Source: Diphasiastrum complanatum
Taxonomy: Eukaryota > Streptophyta > Lycopodiopsida > Lycopodiales > Lycopodiaceae
Length of the DNA: 64,000 nt
NCBI GenBank assembly: GCA_029204225.1
Contig: CM055100.1
Span: 25,861,106-25,925,105, forward strand
Direction of reading: 5' to 3'
Below, one piece after another: positions 13,287 to 25,400 of the stretch; positions within the stretch are counted from its first letter, which is position 1, and every line of letters begins with the position of its first letter. Made by a program: the position numbers and the translations under genes. The notes below the pieces were generated by a model that did no database searches, was not told the DNA's origin, and saw nothing but the letters and a program-made list of their open reading frames with translations.

Positions 13287-13907
13287 TTATCGTTCCTGTA
13301 GCATCATCTGCCTTTTAGCTTTGGCTATAAACGCCTCAATGCGTTCGTGCAAATCATCCAATTCTTCTTTGACCAATAACTCATTCGGGTTGTCAGCCGT
13401 AGAGCGCAATACCTTGGCGGTTGACACATTATCTATGATATTTGGCTTTGGCTTAGCCAAGCAGCATTGATTTTGTTCAGTTTCAGCAAATGCAGAAGTC
13501 AAATCGCTTCCTTCTGTTTCTGGCTGCGGACGATTCCAGTTCCTGCTTTGAGTTTGGCCACTACCTGCTGTCTTCCATCTTTGCCCTGCTTGCAACATTG
13601 TATTTTGGAGTTTATGAACACTTTTGTATCCTTGAGGCGTCCGTGATCGAGAGAGTAGACCAGAAGGAACCAGCAACACCAACACCACAATATTCACAAT
13701 GAAGAACAAAGTATGTCTCCTGAAGCCACCACTCCACGATTTCCAAGCGTCGAACAACACATTATTACTGCAATTGACAAAGCCAAACACGACGCTTCTG
13801 GAAAGAAAAAGAAGCCAACCTATGAGCAGGGCCAGCTTCAAGCTCCTCAAAACCATCATCAGAGAGAGCATTTTCTGGTAGAAATCAACTCTTGGTTTGT
13901 GATCCAT
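13287..13907 (-). CDS. DUF4408/DUF761-like small membrane protein, copy 1
   Basis: The product is a 206-residue protein of unknown function and the only clearly non-transposon gene family in the window. The start is the ATG at 13907, which copy 2 also uses. Two hydrophobic segments are visible, at about residues 24-46 (LALLIGWLLFLSRSVVFGFV) and about 67-88 (TLFFIVNIVVLVLLVPSGLL). A polar middle region follows. The C-terminal motif HERIEAFIAKAKRQMMLQ resembles the terminal motif of plant DUF761 proteins, which often carry an N-terminal DUF4408 segment. That assignment is from memory of the families. The frame is fully open and about 93% identical in protein to copy 2. It has one codon fewer in the PETEG region (PEGTEG in copy 2) and an extra Arg at the end. 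Upstream are two 175-bp promoter-like repeats. It may be functional, but expression is unknown. Confidence 0.8.
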   Translation of the reverse strand: MDHKPRVDFYQKMLSLMMVLRSLKLALLIGWLLFLSRSVVFGFVNCSNNVLFDAWKSWSGGFRRHTLFFIVNIVVLVLLVPSGLLSRSRTPQGYKSVHKLQNTMLQAGQRWKTAGSGQTQSRNWNRPQPETEGSDLTSAFAETEQNQCCLAKPKPNIIDNVSTAKVLRSTADNPNELLVKEELDDLHERIEAFIAKAKRQMMLQER

Positions 13908-13936
13908 TTTTGCTTTGCTGATTCCTTGACCTCAAC

Positions 13937-14290
13937 ACAAACCGAATGCGACGCCAATAGAATTCTGATTACTGCATACTGAATACAAGATAAACAATGG
14001 GTTTTGGGGCAACAAGAATCAGAGCCAATTCAGAGTTTCTGTGGTGAAACTTCAAAGACAATGTCTGTCACAAGAGCTTCAAGCAAGCAGATATAGTATG
14101 GTTTCTGATATCAAACCGAACGCAACACCAATTCAATTTCTGATTATTGCTTACTGAATACAAGATAAACAATGGGTTCTGGACAGCAAGAATCAGAGCC
14201 AATTCAGAGATTCCCTATTGAAAATTCAGAGACAATGTCTGTCACAAGACCTTCAAGCAAGCAGATGTATAAATAGGTATGGTTTCTCAT
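13937..14290 (-). promoter_or_regulatory. Tandemly duplicated upstream region of the DUF gene, copy 1
   Basis: Two imperfect direct repeats with a period of about 175 bases (13937-14111 and 14112-14286) lie just upstream of the start codon. Each holds ATACAAGATAAACAATGGG, AATCAGAGCCAATTCAGAG and CTTCAAGCAAGCAGAT. The outer unit contains TATAAATAGG on the plus strand, which is antisense to the gene; the gene strand reads CCTATTTATA. The same pair of repeats is present in copy 2, so it predates the gene duplication. Confidence 0.65.
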
Positions 14291-14734
14291 GAGAAAATTG
14301 TGCTTGAAGCTGCTAATAAGTAGGTATGGATTGTGATGTGAAAATTGTGTGAGAAGCAAATGGGTTTTGGAAATTGGAAAGCTTCACATGCACGGAAATG
14401 GGAACCTAGGATAGATGCAAAGAAAGTGGGACCCATTACAAGAATCCCAATTTTAGGGTAGAGCCAAATGCCACCTTGAGTTGTGCCAAAGCCTCGTCTC
14501 TTGCTCGCACAACACCATGACCACAAGGGTGGAGTTGCCTTCGTGCCACATGTTTTTAGGGCATTTTTGTTGCCCGCCTGCCATCTACCGGGTACCTGCC
14601 ATTGTATGCCATGTGTACATATATGGTTTTGTACCGTAATCATTGTAGACTTTGTGCATCTCATGTTTATGTATGAAAAAAACCTACTACTATCACTTAT
14701 GAGTGTGTTAGTGCCATTGTGAAAGCCTCCGAGT

Positions 14735-15622
14735 GGCGAGCACCGTATTGATCTTAAAGAAGATGTTGTTCCTGTCTGACAGAGACAGGATCGTCTTAAT
14801 CCAAAGTACTCTCTTATGATGAAAGATGAATTCAACAAGCACCTTAAGACGGATATTATTTGTCCCGTCTTAAGCAGTGAATGGGTGTCTCCCATTGTTG
14901 TAGTTCCAAAGAAGAAGACTGGCAAGATTCGAATTTGCCAGGATTTCAGGAAGCTGAATGCTACTAAGAAAGATCACTACCCTTTACCCTTCACGAATTC
15001 CAATCTAGATCATGTTGCTGGACAAGAACATTACAGTTTTTGTGATGGCTTCTCTGGCTATAATCAAATTGGAGTAAGGAAGGAGGATCGACCGAAGACC
15101 ACGTTTACTACTGATTGGGGCACTTATGCCTACAATAAAATGCCCTTTGGTCTTTGCAATGCACCAGCTACTTTTCAGAGAATAATGATGCTAATTTTTG
15201 CTGCGTTCCTAAGAACATTTCTCGAAATTTTCATTGATGATTTCTGTGTTTATAGTAATATCAAGTCTCATATTCAGAAACTAAAACTTACATTGCAGAG
15301 GTGTCGAGACACTTGTTTGTCCCTACATCCCAAAAAATGTCTTTTTGGTATGAGAGGATGTATACTTTTGGGACAGCAGAGGAATTGAAGTCTACAAAGA
15401 TAAAGTCAAAGTCATAAAGAATCTGTTGATACCGACTAATCTATGAGAACTAAGAGGTTTCTTAGTACATGTTAGTTATTATCGAAGTTTTATCCAGAAT
15501 CATGCCTCTATTGCTGTAGCTCTTACACAGTTACTTAAGAAGCAAGTCGCTTATATTTGGACGGCAGAACAACAGAAAGCATTCGAAGAACTTAAACAGA
15601 GGTTCTCTACATCCACAAATTT
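14735..15622 (+). pseudogene. Gypsy reverse transcriptase fragment
   Basis: The order is that of a Ty3/gypsy reverse transcriptase. The block SSEWVSPIVVVPKK comes first, then IRICQDFRKLNA, FSGYNQIGV, MPFGLCNAPATFQ and the catalytic FIDDFCVYS (normally YxDD). After a frameshift near 15380, the RNase H entry follows with LRGFLVHVSYYRSF and QKAFEELKQRF. The fragment ends in T-rich DNA at about 15622. The FSGYNQI and FIDDF wording suggests an Athila/Tat-like lineage, which is inference. Gag, protease and LTRs are absent. Confidence 0.85.
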
Positions 15623-15663
15623 TTTTTTGGAAAAAGATTGATTCTAGCTTGTGTTTTGGATCA

Positions 15664-15752
15664 AAACTAGTAGGTAGAAAGGTATAACTAATGAAGCCCT
15701 TGTGAAGTTTTCATAAGGACTTCATTAGTTATACCTTTCTACCTACTAGTTT
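15664..15752. repeat. Perfect 33-bp hairpin
   Basis: The left arm (15664-15696) and right arm (15720-15752) are exact reverse complements separated by 23 bases that are themselves partly self-complementary. A diverged second copy of one arm lies around 15883-15935. The rest of 15623-16307 is AT-rich and shows no gene; it may be leader or LTR of the gypsy gag that follows. Confidence 0.95.
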
Positions 15753-16307
15753 AATGTTATTGGCAAAGTAGGAAGGAAAAGGTAATATAACTTTATGCAT
15801 AAAAAAGGTTTTGAAGTTCTATTTTTTGTCATTTTGAAGTTTTGATTTTCAGACCTGTAAATCTGAAAAACAAATTTGAAAAGTGAAGTTTTCATAGAAC
15901 TTCATTAGTTTTCCATTTCTAGACACTAGTTTCATGGATTTGAAGAACTAGGAAAGTGAGAAATGTGAAAATTTGTGTTGAATTTGAAATGACAAATGGA
16001 AATGGAATTGGAATGGGAACATTATGTAAACATTAGCTTGACGTAGTTAATTGAAGTTTACATAAAGCCTTGTTTTGATTTTTGCTTTGGATTGAGGCAA
16101 AAGTAGGAAATTGCTTGATGTAGTTTTCTCTTAAGCTTGGATTGAGCTTGCAAAAAGTAGGCTTGGATTGAGGTTACAAACAATAAGTATTGAATGAGTA
16201 AAAGTAAATGCTTCCATTTGCATTGGATTATGTAAGAATTGAAGTATTTCTATCATTTTAATTGGAATTACTTATTTGCATAATAGGAAAACACACAAGC
16301 AATCCCA

Positions 16308-16715
16308 ATGGATCAAACCAATGAAAACTTATCATTTGATCTATCAAACCCATCCAATGTGGCACAAGCTCTTGAAATTTTATACCAACAAATTCAAGCC
16401 ACTAATAAATAGGTTCTTGAAACTAATCAAAGGAACCAAGACTTAGAGTCTAGGTTAGCCAACCAGAAGAAGCATGTAGTTTTACCTCCCATAAAATTAT
16501 TTAAGGGGGAGAAGAAAGATAGGAACTTGCAACTGAAAGGTTCATGGCTTAATGTATAGAACAAATACTTTGGCATGAACCAATTCCCTGAATGTGAAAA
16601 GTTGTCCACTGTAACTATGTTCCTTGAAGGAAGAGCCTTAGTATGGTGGGATGACCTAGTTGCAAAAGGCAATCAACCTTGTACATGGGATGATTTTTGC
16701 ATAATTTTCTTGGAA
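16308..16715 (+). pseudogene. Gypsy gag fragment
   Basis: The frame starts MDQTNENLSFDLSNP and shows the gypsy capsid motifs LPPIKLFKGEKKD and FLEGRALVWWDDL, then WDDF. Two in-frame TAG codons interrupt it (after ATNK and after SWLNV). It switches abruptly to copia sequence near 16715. Its retrotransposon_gag character is clear, but it cannot encode a whole capsid protein. It may belong to the same gypsy lineage as 14735-15622 in rearranged order. Confidence 0.75.
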
Positions 16716-17280
16716 TTCAAGACTGCATGACTATCTTATTTCATTTGGTTTCTCTCAAAGTGAATATGATCCTCTTAAGTTTGATGATCATGGTATTGTA
16801 CTCTTGTTAATCTATGTTGATGATATCATCCTTAGTGGTGATAGTATTGTTGGTATCAAGAAAGTCAAGATAGATCTTTTACTAGAGTTCAAGATGGTAG
16901 ATCTAGGTGATATCCATTATATTTTGGGCATAGAAGTCATTATAGGATATGATTTTATCTTCATTTTTAAAAGAAACTATGCTCAAAGTTTGCTAAAAAG
17001 GTTTAAGATGCAAGATTACGAGTATGTAGAAACTCCCATGGATCAAGATGTAAAAAAGGCTATAAGAAGCTAAGCCGGAGGGCTAAGAGTTCATTAGTGG
17101 TGTGGACGGAGGATATGATGATGAAAGATTCTTCATGGACATCAGTTTGTATAGACAACTTATAGGCTCCTTAATGTGGATTACTATTACTAGGCCTAAT
17201 ATTAGCTTTAGTGTATGTAGATTGAGTCAATACATGCAAGATCCATTGAACTCCTCTCCATTAATTTATAGGTAAAAAAT
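16716..17280 (+). pseudogene. Copia reverse transcriptase/RNase H fragment
   Basis: The fragment holds the catalytic LLIYVDDIILSG, the block HYILGIEV and the typical YVETPMDQDV. After stop codons and a small insertion comes LYRQLIGSLMWITITRP, then RLSQYMQDP. It is cut off at about 17280, where unrelated AT-rich sequence leads into an inverted LTR. Only the second half of the polymerase and the beginning of RNase H remain. Confidence 0.85.
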
Positions 17281-17389
17281 TGGTTTTCAATCTACCAATG
17301 CTGTTGGTGATCTAGATATTTGATATTTGCTATTTGTGTTGAATAATTTGACTTTGTGAGATTGATTTGGAAGTTCAAGTACTGTACTT

Positions 17390-17521
17390 TGCTTACTGTA
17401 CTTTCCACATGTGGATCCAAAAATAACAAAATGTGAGCATTCTACACATAAGATTGCAAGATATCATCAAGATAGTGCACCAATGGATAGATGAACCCAA
17501 GAGAACTCATGCATAAGCATG

Positions 17522-17613
<92 letters not shown>

Positions 17614-17931
17614 TCTGTTCTCCCACAAATTTATAGCCTTTTATAACATATCCATGCCTCATTTGAACTTTGGTTTCCCTCCAAGAACTTTCTAGACCTA
17701 AAACCCTATCAACAATATGACTAGATTCAATGCATCTAACATTAAAATTTGAATGTGTCCAAATTTGACCTAATAAGTTTTCCACACTTTTTAAAAGTGG
17801 TAATTCGAATGAACTTTGACTAAAATAACTTTACAAATTTTATCTCTAAGTCTAAAGTGCATTTTGGCCTAAATATTGACAATTAACCAAAATATGACTA
17901 AGCTAGACTAAACTAGTTGAAATCTCTCACA
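17390..17931 (-). repeat. LTR-X copy, inverted, with expanded GA tract
   Basis: Read on the minus strand, it starts TGTGAGAG at 17931, right after the purine tract AGAGGGAG. It follows the layout of LTR-X, including GGATCCACATGTGG near 17411, where the other copies have CACACGTGTG. It is truncated near 17390. A GA run of about 86 bases (17526-17611) sits where the other copies have a short CTCTCT stretch. Confidence 0.75.
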
Positions 17932-18295
17932 CTCCCTCTTCAACTAGTTTTGGCACAGTTTTGACCATACTACTTTGATCCAACTTTAAAATGATCTCCA
18001 TCCTAAGTATAGATCTCCTTTCTAATGTTCTAAAGTAGCTTCCATAATTGATATAGAAAATAGTGTCCAAATTGGATGCTTCACTATTTCTTACATCACT
18101 TTTACACATCAAGATGTAACTAGAACATAAAGAACCAAATATAATGTGAATGAAATGATTCCTCCATAATTCATATTGAAATTTCACAATTCTAGCTTGA
18201 CCAACTTTGGTCACATGCATTGTAGTTGGCAAGATGGCCATGTAACTAGATGCCACACATGCCAAATCACATAGGATGCTCTCCAATAAGTTCAT
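17932..18295 (-). pseudogene. 3' terminal region of a family-X copia element
   Basis: The minus-strand frame runs 122 codons and ends KLVEEGV, overlapping the polypurine tract and stopping inside the LTR, exactly as in intact copia F. The upstream residues do not match RNase H, so this is probably non-coding 3' sequence that stays open by chance. A related copy lies at 55106-55330, also minus strand. Confidence 0.6.
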
Positions 18296-18340
18296 TCCTC
18301 AAATTTCATTGTGATAGCATCTTTGAAATGAGGCAAAAAT

Positions 18341-18873
18341 GTGTTTGGATAGGCTAGAGAAATTCTAGGATCTAAAAATAACATGTTTTACATTGTTTTT
18401 GGATCTCGAGATCTTGACCCCAAGTTAGGGAGGATCCAATGACCTATTAGGGTAGATGTTAGGGTTAGGGTATGATAAGTTCAGAGGTGCCCTAATATGC
18501 TGAGATATGAGCTTGAAAAGTATAAATGTATGATGGGATTTCCATCCAAATATCAAGAAAAATCGAGCTTTTCCACTTCTATCATCATTGTCTTTTGGTG
18601 GCGAGTTCTAGCTATTGGATGTGAATGTTCTTATGCATTAATTGCTTGGTTTTGAAGGTACTGAACCTGTTTACAGGTCTGAGAAGCTTGCTGTACTTTA
18701 CTTTGGTTCATTTGATCAAATCTATGTGCCTAATGTAGAGTTAAATGCCAAATTTGCTAGCTTTGGTAACTAGTCTTGATTCTAGCTCATAGTTTGGATC
18801 TAGATCTTTGATTTGTGCATCCTCCATCACTTTTAGGATTTATTGGGATTCATTTTTCTGTAAAATTTTGTCA
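18341..18873 (+). repeat. 5' LTR of copia C (start approximate)
   Basis: The end is fixed by AATTTTGTCA at 18864-18873 followed by the primer site TGGTATCAAAGCC. The start near TGTTTGG at 18341 is a guess. TATAAATGT lies near 18520 and could be the LTR promoter. There is no second copy for comparison. Confidence 0.55.
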
Positions 18874-19667
18874 TGGTATCAAAGCCTAATCAAAAGTGAG
18901 CTTTAAATTTGATTTTCTCATATCCTAGATTTGAGTAGTATTGGCTTTGCTCTTGCTACTAGTTGCTAATCTAGTGATTGTACCTTCAAATTTGATTTCA
19001 TTTGAGTGATAATAGATCAAAGGGAACTTGTTTTGCTGAGTTAGAACTGCAGAAACCGAGATTGACCCATTTCCATTCAACCAAACCAAATTAGAAAGTT
19101 CTTATGAGTTGAATGTTGGAGTACATGTCTTCTAGTAGTTCTCATAAGGATTTGAATGTCATCATTCTTTAGAAGTTTGGATCAGTCATTTGAGAGCATA
19201 ATTAGGTCATTCTTAGGCTTCTTAAGGTCCTAAAATATACCTTTTAGGTTCAAATCAAGTGTTTTGATGATTTTTTCATCTAGAAATGCAAAACTAGTGA
19301 AAATTGTGTTTCTATTCTACTCGATTTTGGATAGGTTCATGATTGAATATGTCAATGTGATTCAACCTGAATTAAAGAGGCTTTATTTGTAAGACATTTG
19401 TGTGTTATAAAGTTCTTTTGGTTCAGGTGGATTCACCCTTCTTGTGAAGTCGAGATCAAGGAGGAGACTAGTTTGATCAAATCTATAGTAAATTTGGATC
19501 TAGTTTGGATCTAGAAGATAGATCAAGCTCAAGATCACCTTAGATCTTGTTGAGAAATCAGAGAGTGATTCATCTCAGGTCCCAAAGAGAGTGGGATAGC
19601 TAGTAGTGATCATATCTTGAACAAGCTATCTTGTTTCTTTGAATCTATCTCCCTATCATTGAAGATG
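18874..19667 (+). promoter_or_regulatory. Primer site and leader of copia C
   Basis: The leader starts with TGGTATCAAAGCC (one mismatch to the usual TGGTATCAGAGCC) and runs about 790 AT-rich bases to the gag start. I see no gene in it. Confidence 0.6.
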
Positions 19668-20870
19668 ACATCCATAAGTGCCTATCTTTTGGATTCTAGT
19701 GATAGATTCAACTCTTCAAAATATTTAATTTGGATTGGAATCCATCCTTATCATGCAATATTTGATGAATATTGTGAATGGAGAGGAAGATGAACCAATC
19801 CATCCACAAGAAGCAACTAAATACAAGAGAAGGTGCAAGATTGCACTTCATTGTATTAAGATGAATGTTGCAAATGATTTGCTCAGAGAAGTAGGAGCAT
19901 GTACCTCAGCCCAAGAGGCTTGGGAGACTCTTCAAAAGATCTATGAGTCTAAGAATACCTCAAGGTTACTTTCCCTCAAGAACCAAATTCTTCAATGCTT
20001 CCAAGGGAGGAGTGAGAGTGGACATCAATTTGTTTTGAGAGTAAAGATTTGAACAAAAAGCTTACTTATGTTGGTGAACCTATTAAAGAGAGTGAGCTTG
20101 TGCCAATAGTTTTGAATGGCTTCTGTAGTGATTTTACTAACCTTGTCCAAAGCTATGCCATCATGGAAAACTTGCCTACAATTGAAGACCTTCAAAGTGT
20201 GTTGATGGCCGAGGAGAGTAGGAAGGCTCACATCAAATCAAGGATGGAGAGGCTCTCCATCAATGATATTGATGGAGAGGCTCTCCATCAATGATATTGA
20301 TGACAAAGCCTTATTTTTCAAGAGCAAAGGGAAAGCAAAGACCAAGGGAGGAGCATTCAAAAGGGATCAAGCAAAGGATGGAGATCAAGGAGGATCCACA
20401 TCCTCATCATCACAAGTCAAGCCCAAGAAGGACAAATTTAAGATAAAGTGCTACTATTGTAACAAGATGGGGCATTATGCCTCGAAATGCTTCAAGAGGA
20501 AGCAAGATCAAAGCCAAGCCAACATTGGACAAGAGGAGAAAGAGAGCTATCATGAGGACTCACTCATGATATCAACCTTTTCATCATCAAATGTCAAAGG
20601 TGAAGATCTTTGGTGGATAGATAGTGGGGCTAGCTCCCACATGTCGGGTAAAAGGGAGTATTTTTCTTAGCCCACACCTTATGTAGGACCTATACTAGTC
20701 CATTTTTACAACAAACGATCATGAATGTAAAGTTGAAGGTGTGGGATCCATTCCCTTATGCTTAGGATCCTCCAAGAAGACTAAGATAGATGGTGTTCTC
20801 TTCATTCCTAGCATCACTAAAAATTTGCTTAGTCTGGCCAACTTTTAGATCATGGTTTCATTGTGGAGTT
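19668..20870 (+). pseudogene. Copia C gag and protease, 5' half only
   Basis: Gag starts MTSISAYLLDSSDRF. The frame is lost near 19730 and continues as MESILIMQYLMNIVNG with the blocks ALHCIKMNVAND, EAWETLQKIYESK and LVPIVLNGF. It is shifted near 20050, and a 29-base tandem duplication (GATGGAGAGGCTCTCCATCA and onward, about 20243-20300) shifts it again. An intact zinc knuckle CYYCNKMGHYASKC and the protease motif WWIDSGASSHMS follow. The frame then decays, and the element is cut at about 20870 by the LTR of copia D. Its integrase, polymerase and 3' LTR are not in the window. Confidence 0.85.
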
Positions 20871-21101
20871 AGTTAGAATTGAAGTAGAATCACTGTGTTA
20901 CTGTACTGTGGGTCCTATCAGTGGATAAGGATCAGTTGGCCTTGCCACAAGGCAAGTCGACGGGACACGCTTCCCGCCAACGGCAACCTGGGTCATGCAT
21001 GGGTTGCCTGAGTGAACAACTATATGTACAGTGTAATTTCATTTTGAGAAATACAGTTGCTATGTGAGCTTGTTGTGGAGAGTGTTTTCTGTCTGTGCTA
21101 C

Positions 21102-21552
21102 AGTTATGGACTCGACTCATTACATTCACCATGTCCATTTACATTTACTTTACTTTATGCATAAGCAGGCTTTGGGCCCTTTTTTATTCATTATTTGACA
21201 TTTAGACTATATGGTTGGCCTTGGGCCCTATTATTGACATTTAGACCATATTATTGGCCTTGGGCCCTATGATTCACTATAGTGGTTATTTGGTCATATT
21301 ACTGAGAGTGAGGGCCTTCTTGGAGGGCGCACTATTTTCCCTTTCAGTTTGGCCCTAGCCACTGGAAGCTTCCTTTTAGGGCTTCCTCTTGGCTATAAGT
21401 AGGGATTCTGTGTCATTTGTTACTTGGCTTATGATATGATCTCCTTCTTTAGTCTCTTTAAGCTTTCTCTCTCCTGCTTTCTAGGGTTAAGTCTTGTTTA
21501 TGTGATGCTTTCATAGACTAAATCTAGATCAGTCGTGGCTATGTTCATAACT
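21102..21552 (+). repeat. 5' LTR of gypsy G
   Basis: It runs from AGTTATGGAC to GTTCATAACT. It contains three repeats of GGCCTTGGGCCCTA-type sequence (21180-21270) and GGCTATAAGTAGGG near 21392, a likely TATA region. The primer site follows directly. Confidence 0.88.
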
Positions 21553-22466
21553 TGGTATCAGAGCACTTTCCTGAGCATCTCCATTGAGCAGATTTTTCTC
21601 TCACAGGAGGGCGCCCATCTTCAGCTTGGATCTTCACCATTTTTCAGTCGGATCTTCAGCGTTTCTCCACACTTGTCTTGCAGATTTTCACGACGGATCG
21701 GAGGAGGACAGGCGCCCACTTGCTGCCCATTTCTAGCGCCCTCTTGCTGGCTGCCTATTGCTGCATTTTCAGCCTTTTTCCGCTTTTTGCTGCCCCTATT
21801 CGCCACCTTCCATCAGCCACTCCTAGCGCCCTACCAACCCATCTTTTTGATCCAATTTTTTTTTGTCGTTTGCTACCTCTCTTGGACGCCCACACTCCAC
21901 CATAGCTGGCGTCCTACATCCGTCTCAATTTCAGTTCACCCTCCTACACTGCTGTCTGTGTTCGTAACCCTACCCCGGACAATACAAACACGCCTAGATG
22001 CTTAGAAAGCCACTCCCACCCAACTTCATCGCGCATCGGGATTGCTCCCCGTCTTTATCGCAAACTTTTTTTTACCCTTGAAGGGCGATCTCTGATTTTT
22101 CAGCCTTGTTTCCTTGCTGCCCATACCTCCTTTTTGTTATCACTTCCTTTCCTTGGCTGCTCCCTTTCCAGCTCCATAGTCCATTATTGTTTCCCACACT
22201 TTTACCCACCGTTTACTCCACGTTGTCGGGCCCTTAGAATCTTTTTTGGAGGTTGCCCGACACCTCGACATATCGCCGCTATTTTTCAGCTCACTTTCGG
22301 TTGCGATTACGAGGTATTTCTTACTTAGTTGTCCTTTCCGTTCATCTTACATCGCGAGTTCTATTGTGTCTTTTCATTGGCGTGCCTGTTGTGACGACTA
22401 ATGTCCTCTCCTTCAGTTCGTCCAATTGTTTAGCACATTTCTTTTCTCGCTTACTTCTTCTTCCTC
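21553..22466 (+). promoter_or_regulatory. Primer site and leader of gypsy G
   Basis: TGGTATCAGAGC at 21553-21564 is followed by about 900 bases of pyrimidine-rich leader before the gag ATG at 22467. Open frames at 21535-22005 and 22134-22474 lack any recognisable domain and look like composition effects. Confidence 0.7.
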
Positions 22467-25400
22467 ATGGCTAGCTCACCCACTACACCTGCGAGTCATT
22501 CCGGACCTTTAGATGAACAATTTGCTGATATGCGTGACTCTTTTACTCTCCTCAGTAGTCGTTTCGACCAAATGATGACCGGGTTTACCACTCTACAGAC
22601 CGGCTTTGCCACTATGCAGTCACAGATTGATTCCTTACAGCCACATGGACCTGGCAAAGCCCCTGTTCATTCATCATTTGGGTCTCCATTTGGACTTCCA
22701 TCCTCGTCTACTTCCTTTGGCGGTGGGCCTCATTTTCCACCTAACCCACCACCCGGTTTTCCACGTCCTACAGCTCCTGAGTCACATTTTCCACGACATC
22801 TAGCTCCTGAGCCACATTTTGCTCGAGATTTTTGTGATCGGATACAGATTGCCACCTATTCTGGTTCCTCTGACGAGAACTTGTTAGAGAATTGATTTGC
22901 AAAGCTTGATACTTATTTTCAGATTTACCCTAAGACTGATTCTCAGAAGATCCAGTTAGCCGCCTTACATTTAGATGGACGTGCTGCCACTTGGTGGCGG
23001 GTCTACCGACTTGACCCTGATCGGGACGGTCTCCAGTTATGGCCTACCTTTCGTCATGATCTTCATCATGCTATGATTGACCCTCAGTGGCTGAGCCGCC
23101 AGCGTGATATATTCTGTAGTCTTACTCAGAATCGTGATCTTTCTTCCTATACAGATCAGTTTATGGACCTTTCCTACCTCTTTACAGATCTTCAGTCCAC
23201 CGAGCTTATTTCTCGCTACATTGCTGGACTTTGTGGTGCTCTACGATACGATGTCTCTTCTTTCCGTCCACCCACACTTGTTGAAGCCATGTCCCTTGCT
23301 AGTACTTTACAACATAAGTACCCTGATCCTGCTCCCTTTCGCTTTTCCCGACCCCGTCCATCTCTTTCACCTCTACCATCTCCGGCCCCATCTGCCCCAT
23401 CCACTATCGTCCCGACCTCTTCTCTTACTTCTCCCGCTCCTCGCCCTCCGCCTCCTCGTCCTACTTTTGTCCGACGTTACACGTCTGCAGAGTTCGTTGA
23501 CATTCAACAGAAGCATCTTTGTTTTCGTTGTAAGAGTCCTGACCACATTGCCCGTGATTGCCGCCAGCCCCTGCCTACTTCTACTGCTGTTTTCTACCAT
23601 GAGGGCACTACCCCAGATGAGTCCGATATCTACATTCATATATCTGATGAGCCTGATCTATCTCCTGAGCCTTCTACTGATTTACTTCCTGCTACTTGCC
23701 ATGCTCAGCTTGCTTATGCTACCTGGACAGGGTGCCCCGGTCCTTGCTCCATTCGGCTACGTGTGCGCATTACTGGTCGTGAGTATATTGCTTTAGTTGA
23801 TACCGGCAGCACTCATTCCTTTATCAACAGTTATGTTCTCAGCCGGATACACGCTTCACCTATTCCTGCTCCACAGCCTCTCATAATCGAGGTTGCCAGT
23901 TCTCACTCATTTCCTAGTTCTCAGATGTTTCAGGGATTATCCTACCGCATTGGTGATTTTTCTGGACAGGCAGATCTTTATATCATTCCTCTGGAGTGCC
24001 ATAACCTTATCCTTGGTGCTGATTGGTTTGCTTCATTGGGAGCGGTTACTTTGGACCTGGCTCAGGAGACATTGACATTTGTTCATGATGCAGTGACCCA
24101 CTCACTTGTTGGTATTGATTCTCAGGCAGAATTCCAGCTGATCAGCAGGAAGCAGTTTATCCGTAGCCTACCTAAGGCTCATTGTGCAACTTTATTATGT
24201 GTTCAGCGTGCTGCAGATTCTCCAGTGACTACCTCTCCTCCAGAAGTTGTTCCTCAAGTGATCTCTGACTTATTACTTCAGCATGCATTTGTCTTTTCAG
24301 AACCTACGACGCTACCACCATTACGTGATGTGAACCACCATATTGATTTGCATCCTGGTTCTGCTCCTCCCTCCCGGCCTCCTTACCGTATGTCTAAGTC
24401 TGAGCGTGATGAGGTTGAGCTTCAGATTACTGCTTTACTAGATCATGGCCTTATTGTTCCTTGTCACAGTCCTTTTGGTGCCCCTGTTCTCCTTGTCAGT
24501 AAGAAAGATGGTTCCAAATGCCTCTGCATTGATTATCGTGCCCTCAATAAGTTGACCATCCGTAACCAATATCCTATTCCTCACATGGATGATCTCTTTG
24601 ACCAGTTAGGCACCTCTCATCTTTTCTCTAAGATAGACTTACGTTCCGCTATCACCAGATTAGGATGCATCCTTCGGACGAACACAAGACTGCATTTCGT
24701 ACCCATCTTGGTTTGTATGAGTTTCGTGTTCTTCCTTTTGGTGTTACTAATGGTCCACCTACGTTCCAGAATGTGATGAATAACATCATGTGTCCTCTCC
24801 TTGGTCGTTGTGTTTTAGTTTATTTTGATGATATTCTTGTTTTTAGTAAGACTCTTGATGAGCATGTGTTACATCTTTCATTTGTTTTTCAATTGCTTGT
24901 TCATCACCAGTTGTTTGCTAAACTTTCTAAGTGTTCCTTTGTTGTTGTTGAGATTGAGTTTTTAGGATTTCTCATTTGTGATGGTCGTATTCGTTTGGAC
25001 CCTCATAAGGTTCGGGCAATCGCTGATTGGCCTGTTCTCACAAATGTCCACCATGTTCATATGTTTCTTGGTCTCACTACTCACCTTCATCGTCCTGTTC
25101 CTCACTTTGCCACTGTGGCTGCCCCTCTTCATGCCCTTTTGAAGAAGTCTAGTGCTTTTGTTTGGACTTCTGATTGTCAGTGCGCCTTTGACACTCTTCG
25201 TCGTGCTGTTATGGAGGCCTCTGTCCTGTGTTTACCACAGTTTGATCAGAAATTTATTGTTGAGACCGATGCTAGTAATGTTGGTTTGGGTGCCTTGCTT
25301 CGTCAGTCTCAGTGTATTATTGCTTATGAGTCGCGACGTTTACGCTCTTATGAACAACGTTATTCTGTCCATGAGAAAGAGCTTCTTGCCATTATCTATG

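Larger units (their letters stand above)
12860..14672 (-). repeat. Inverted segmental duplication, copy 1
   Basis: The whole 1.8-kb segment is the reverse complement of 48353-50188 with a few percent divergence and small indels. It covers about 765 bases upstream of the gene start, the complete 206-codon gene, and about 425 bases downstream. Homology stops sharply at both edges. The 14672 edge abuts gypsy sequence here, while the matching edge in copy 2 abuts a non-LTR retrotransposon. Confidence 0.92.

Noticed and set aside
18455-18475. TTAGGGTTAGGG as a telomere-like repeat
   Set aside because: Only two units, and plant telomeres are mostly TTTAGGG; it is chance.
21535-22474. 156- and 73-codon frames in the gypsy G leader as extra genes
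   Set aside because: No domain, pyrimidine-driven composition, and they lie between the primer site and gag.
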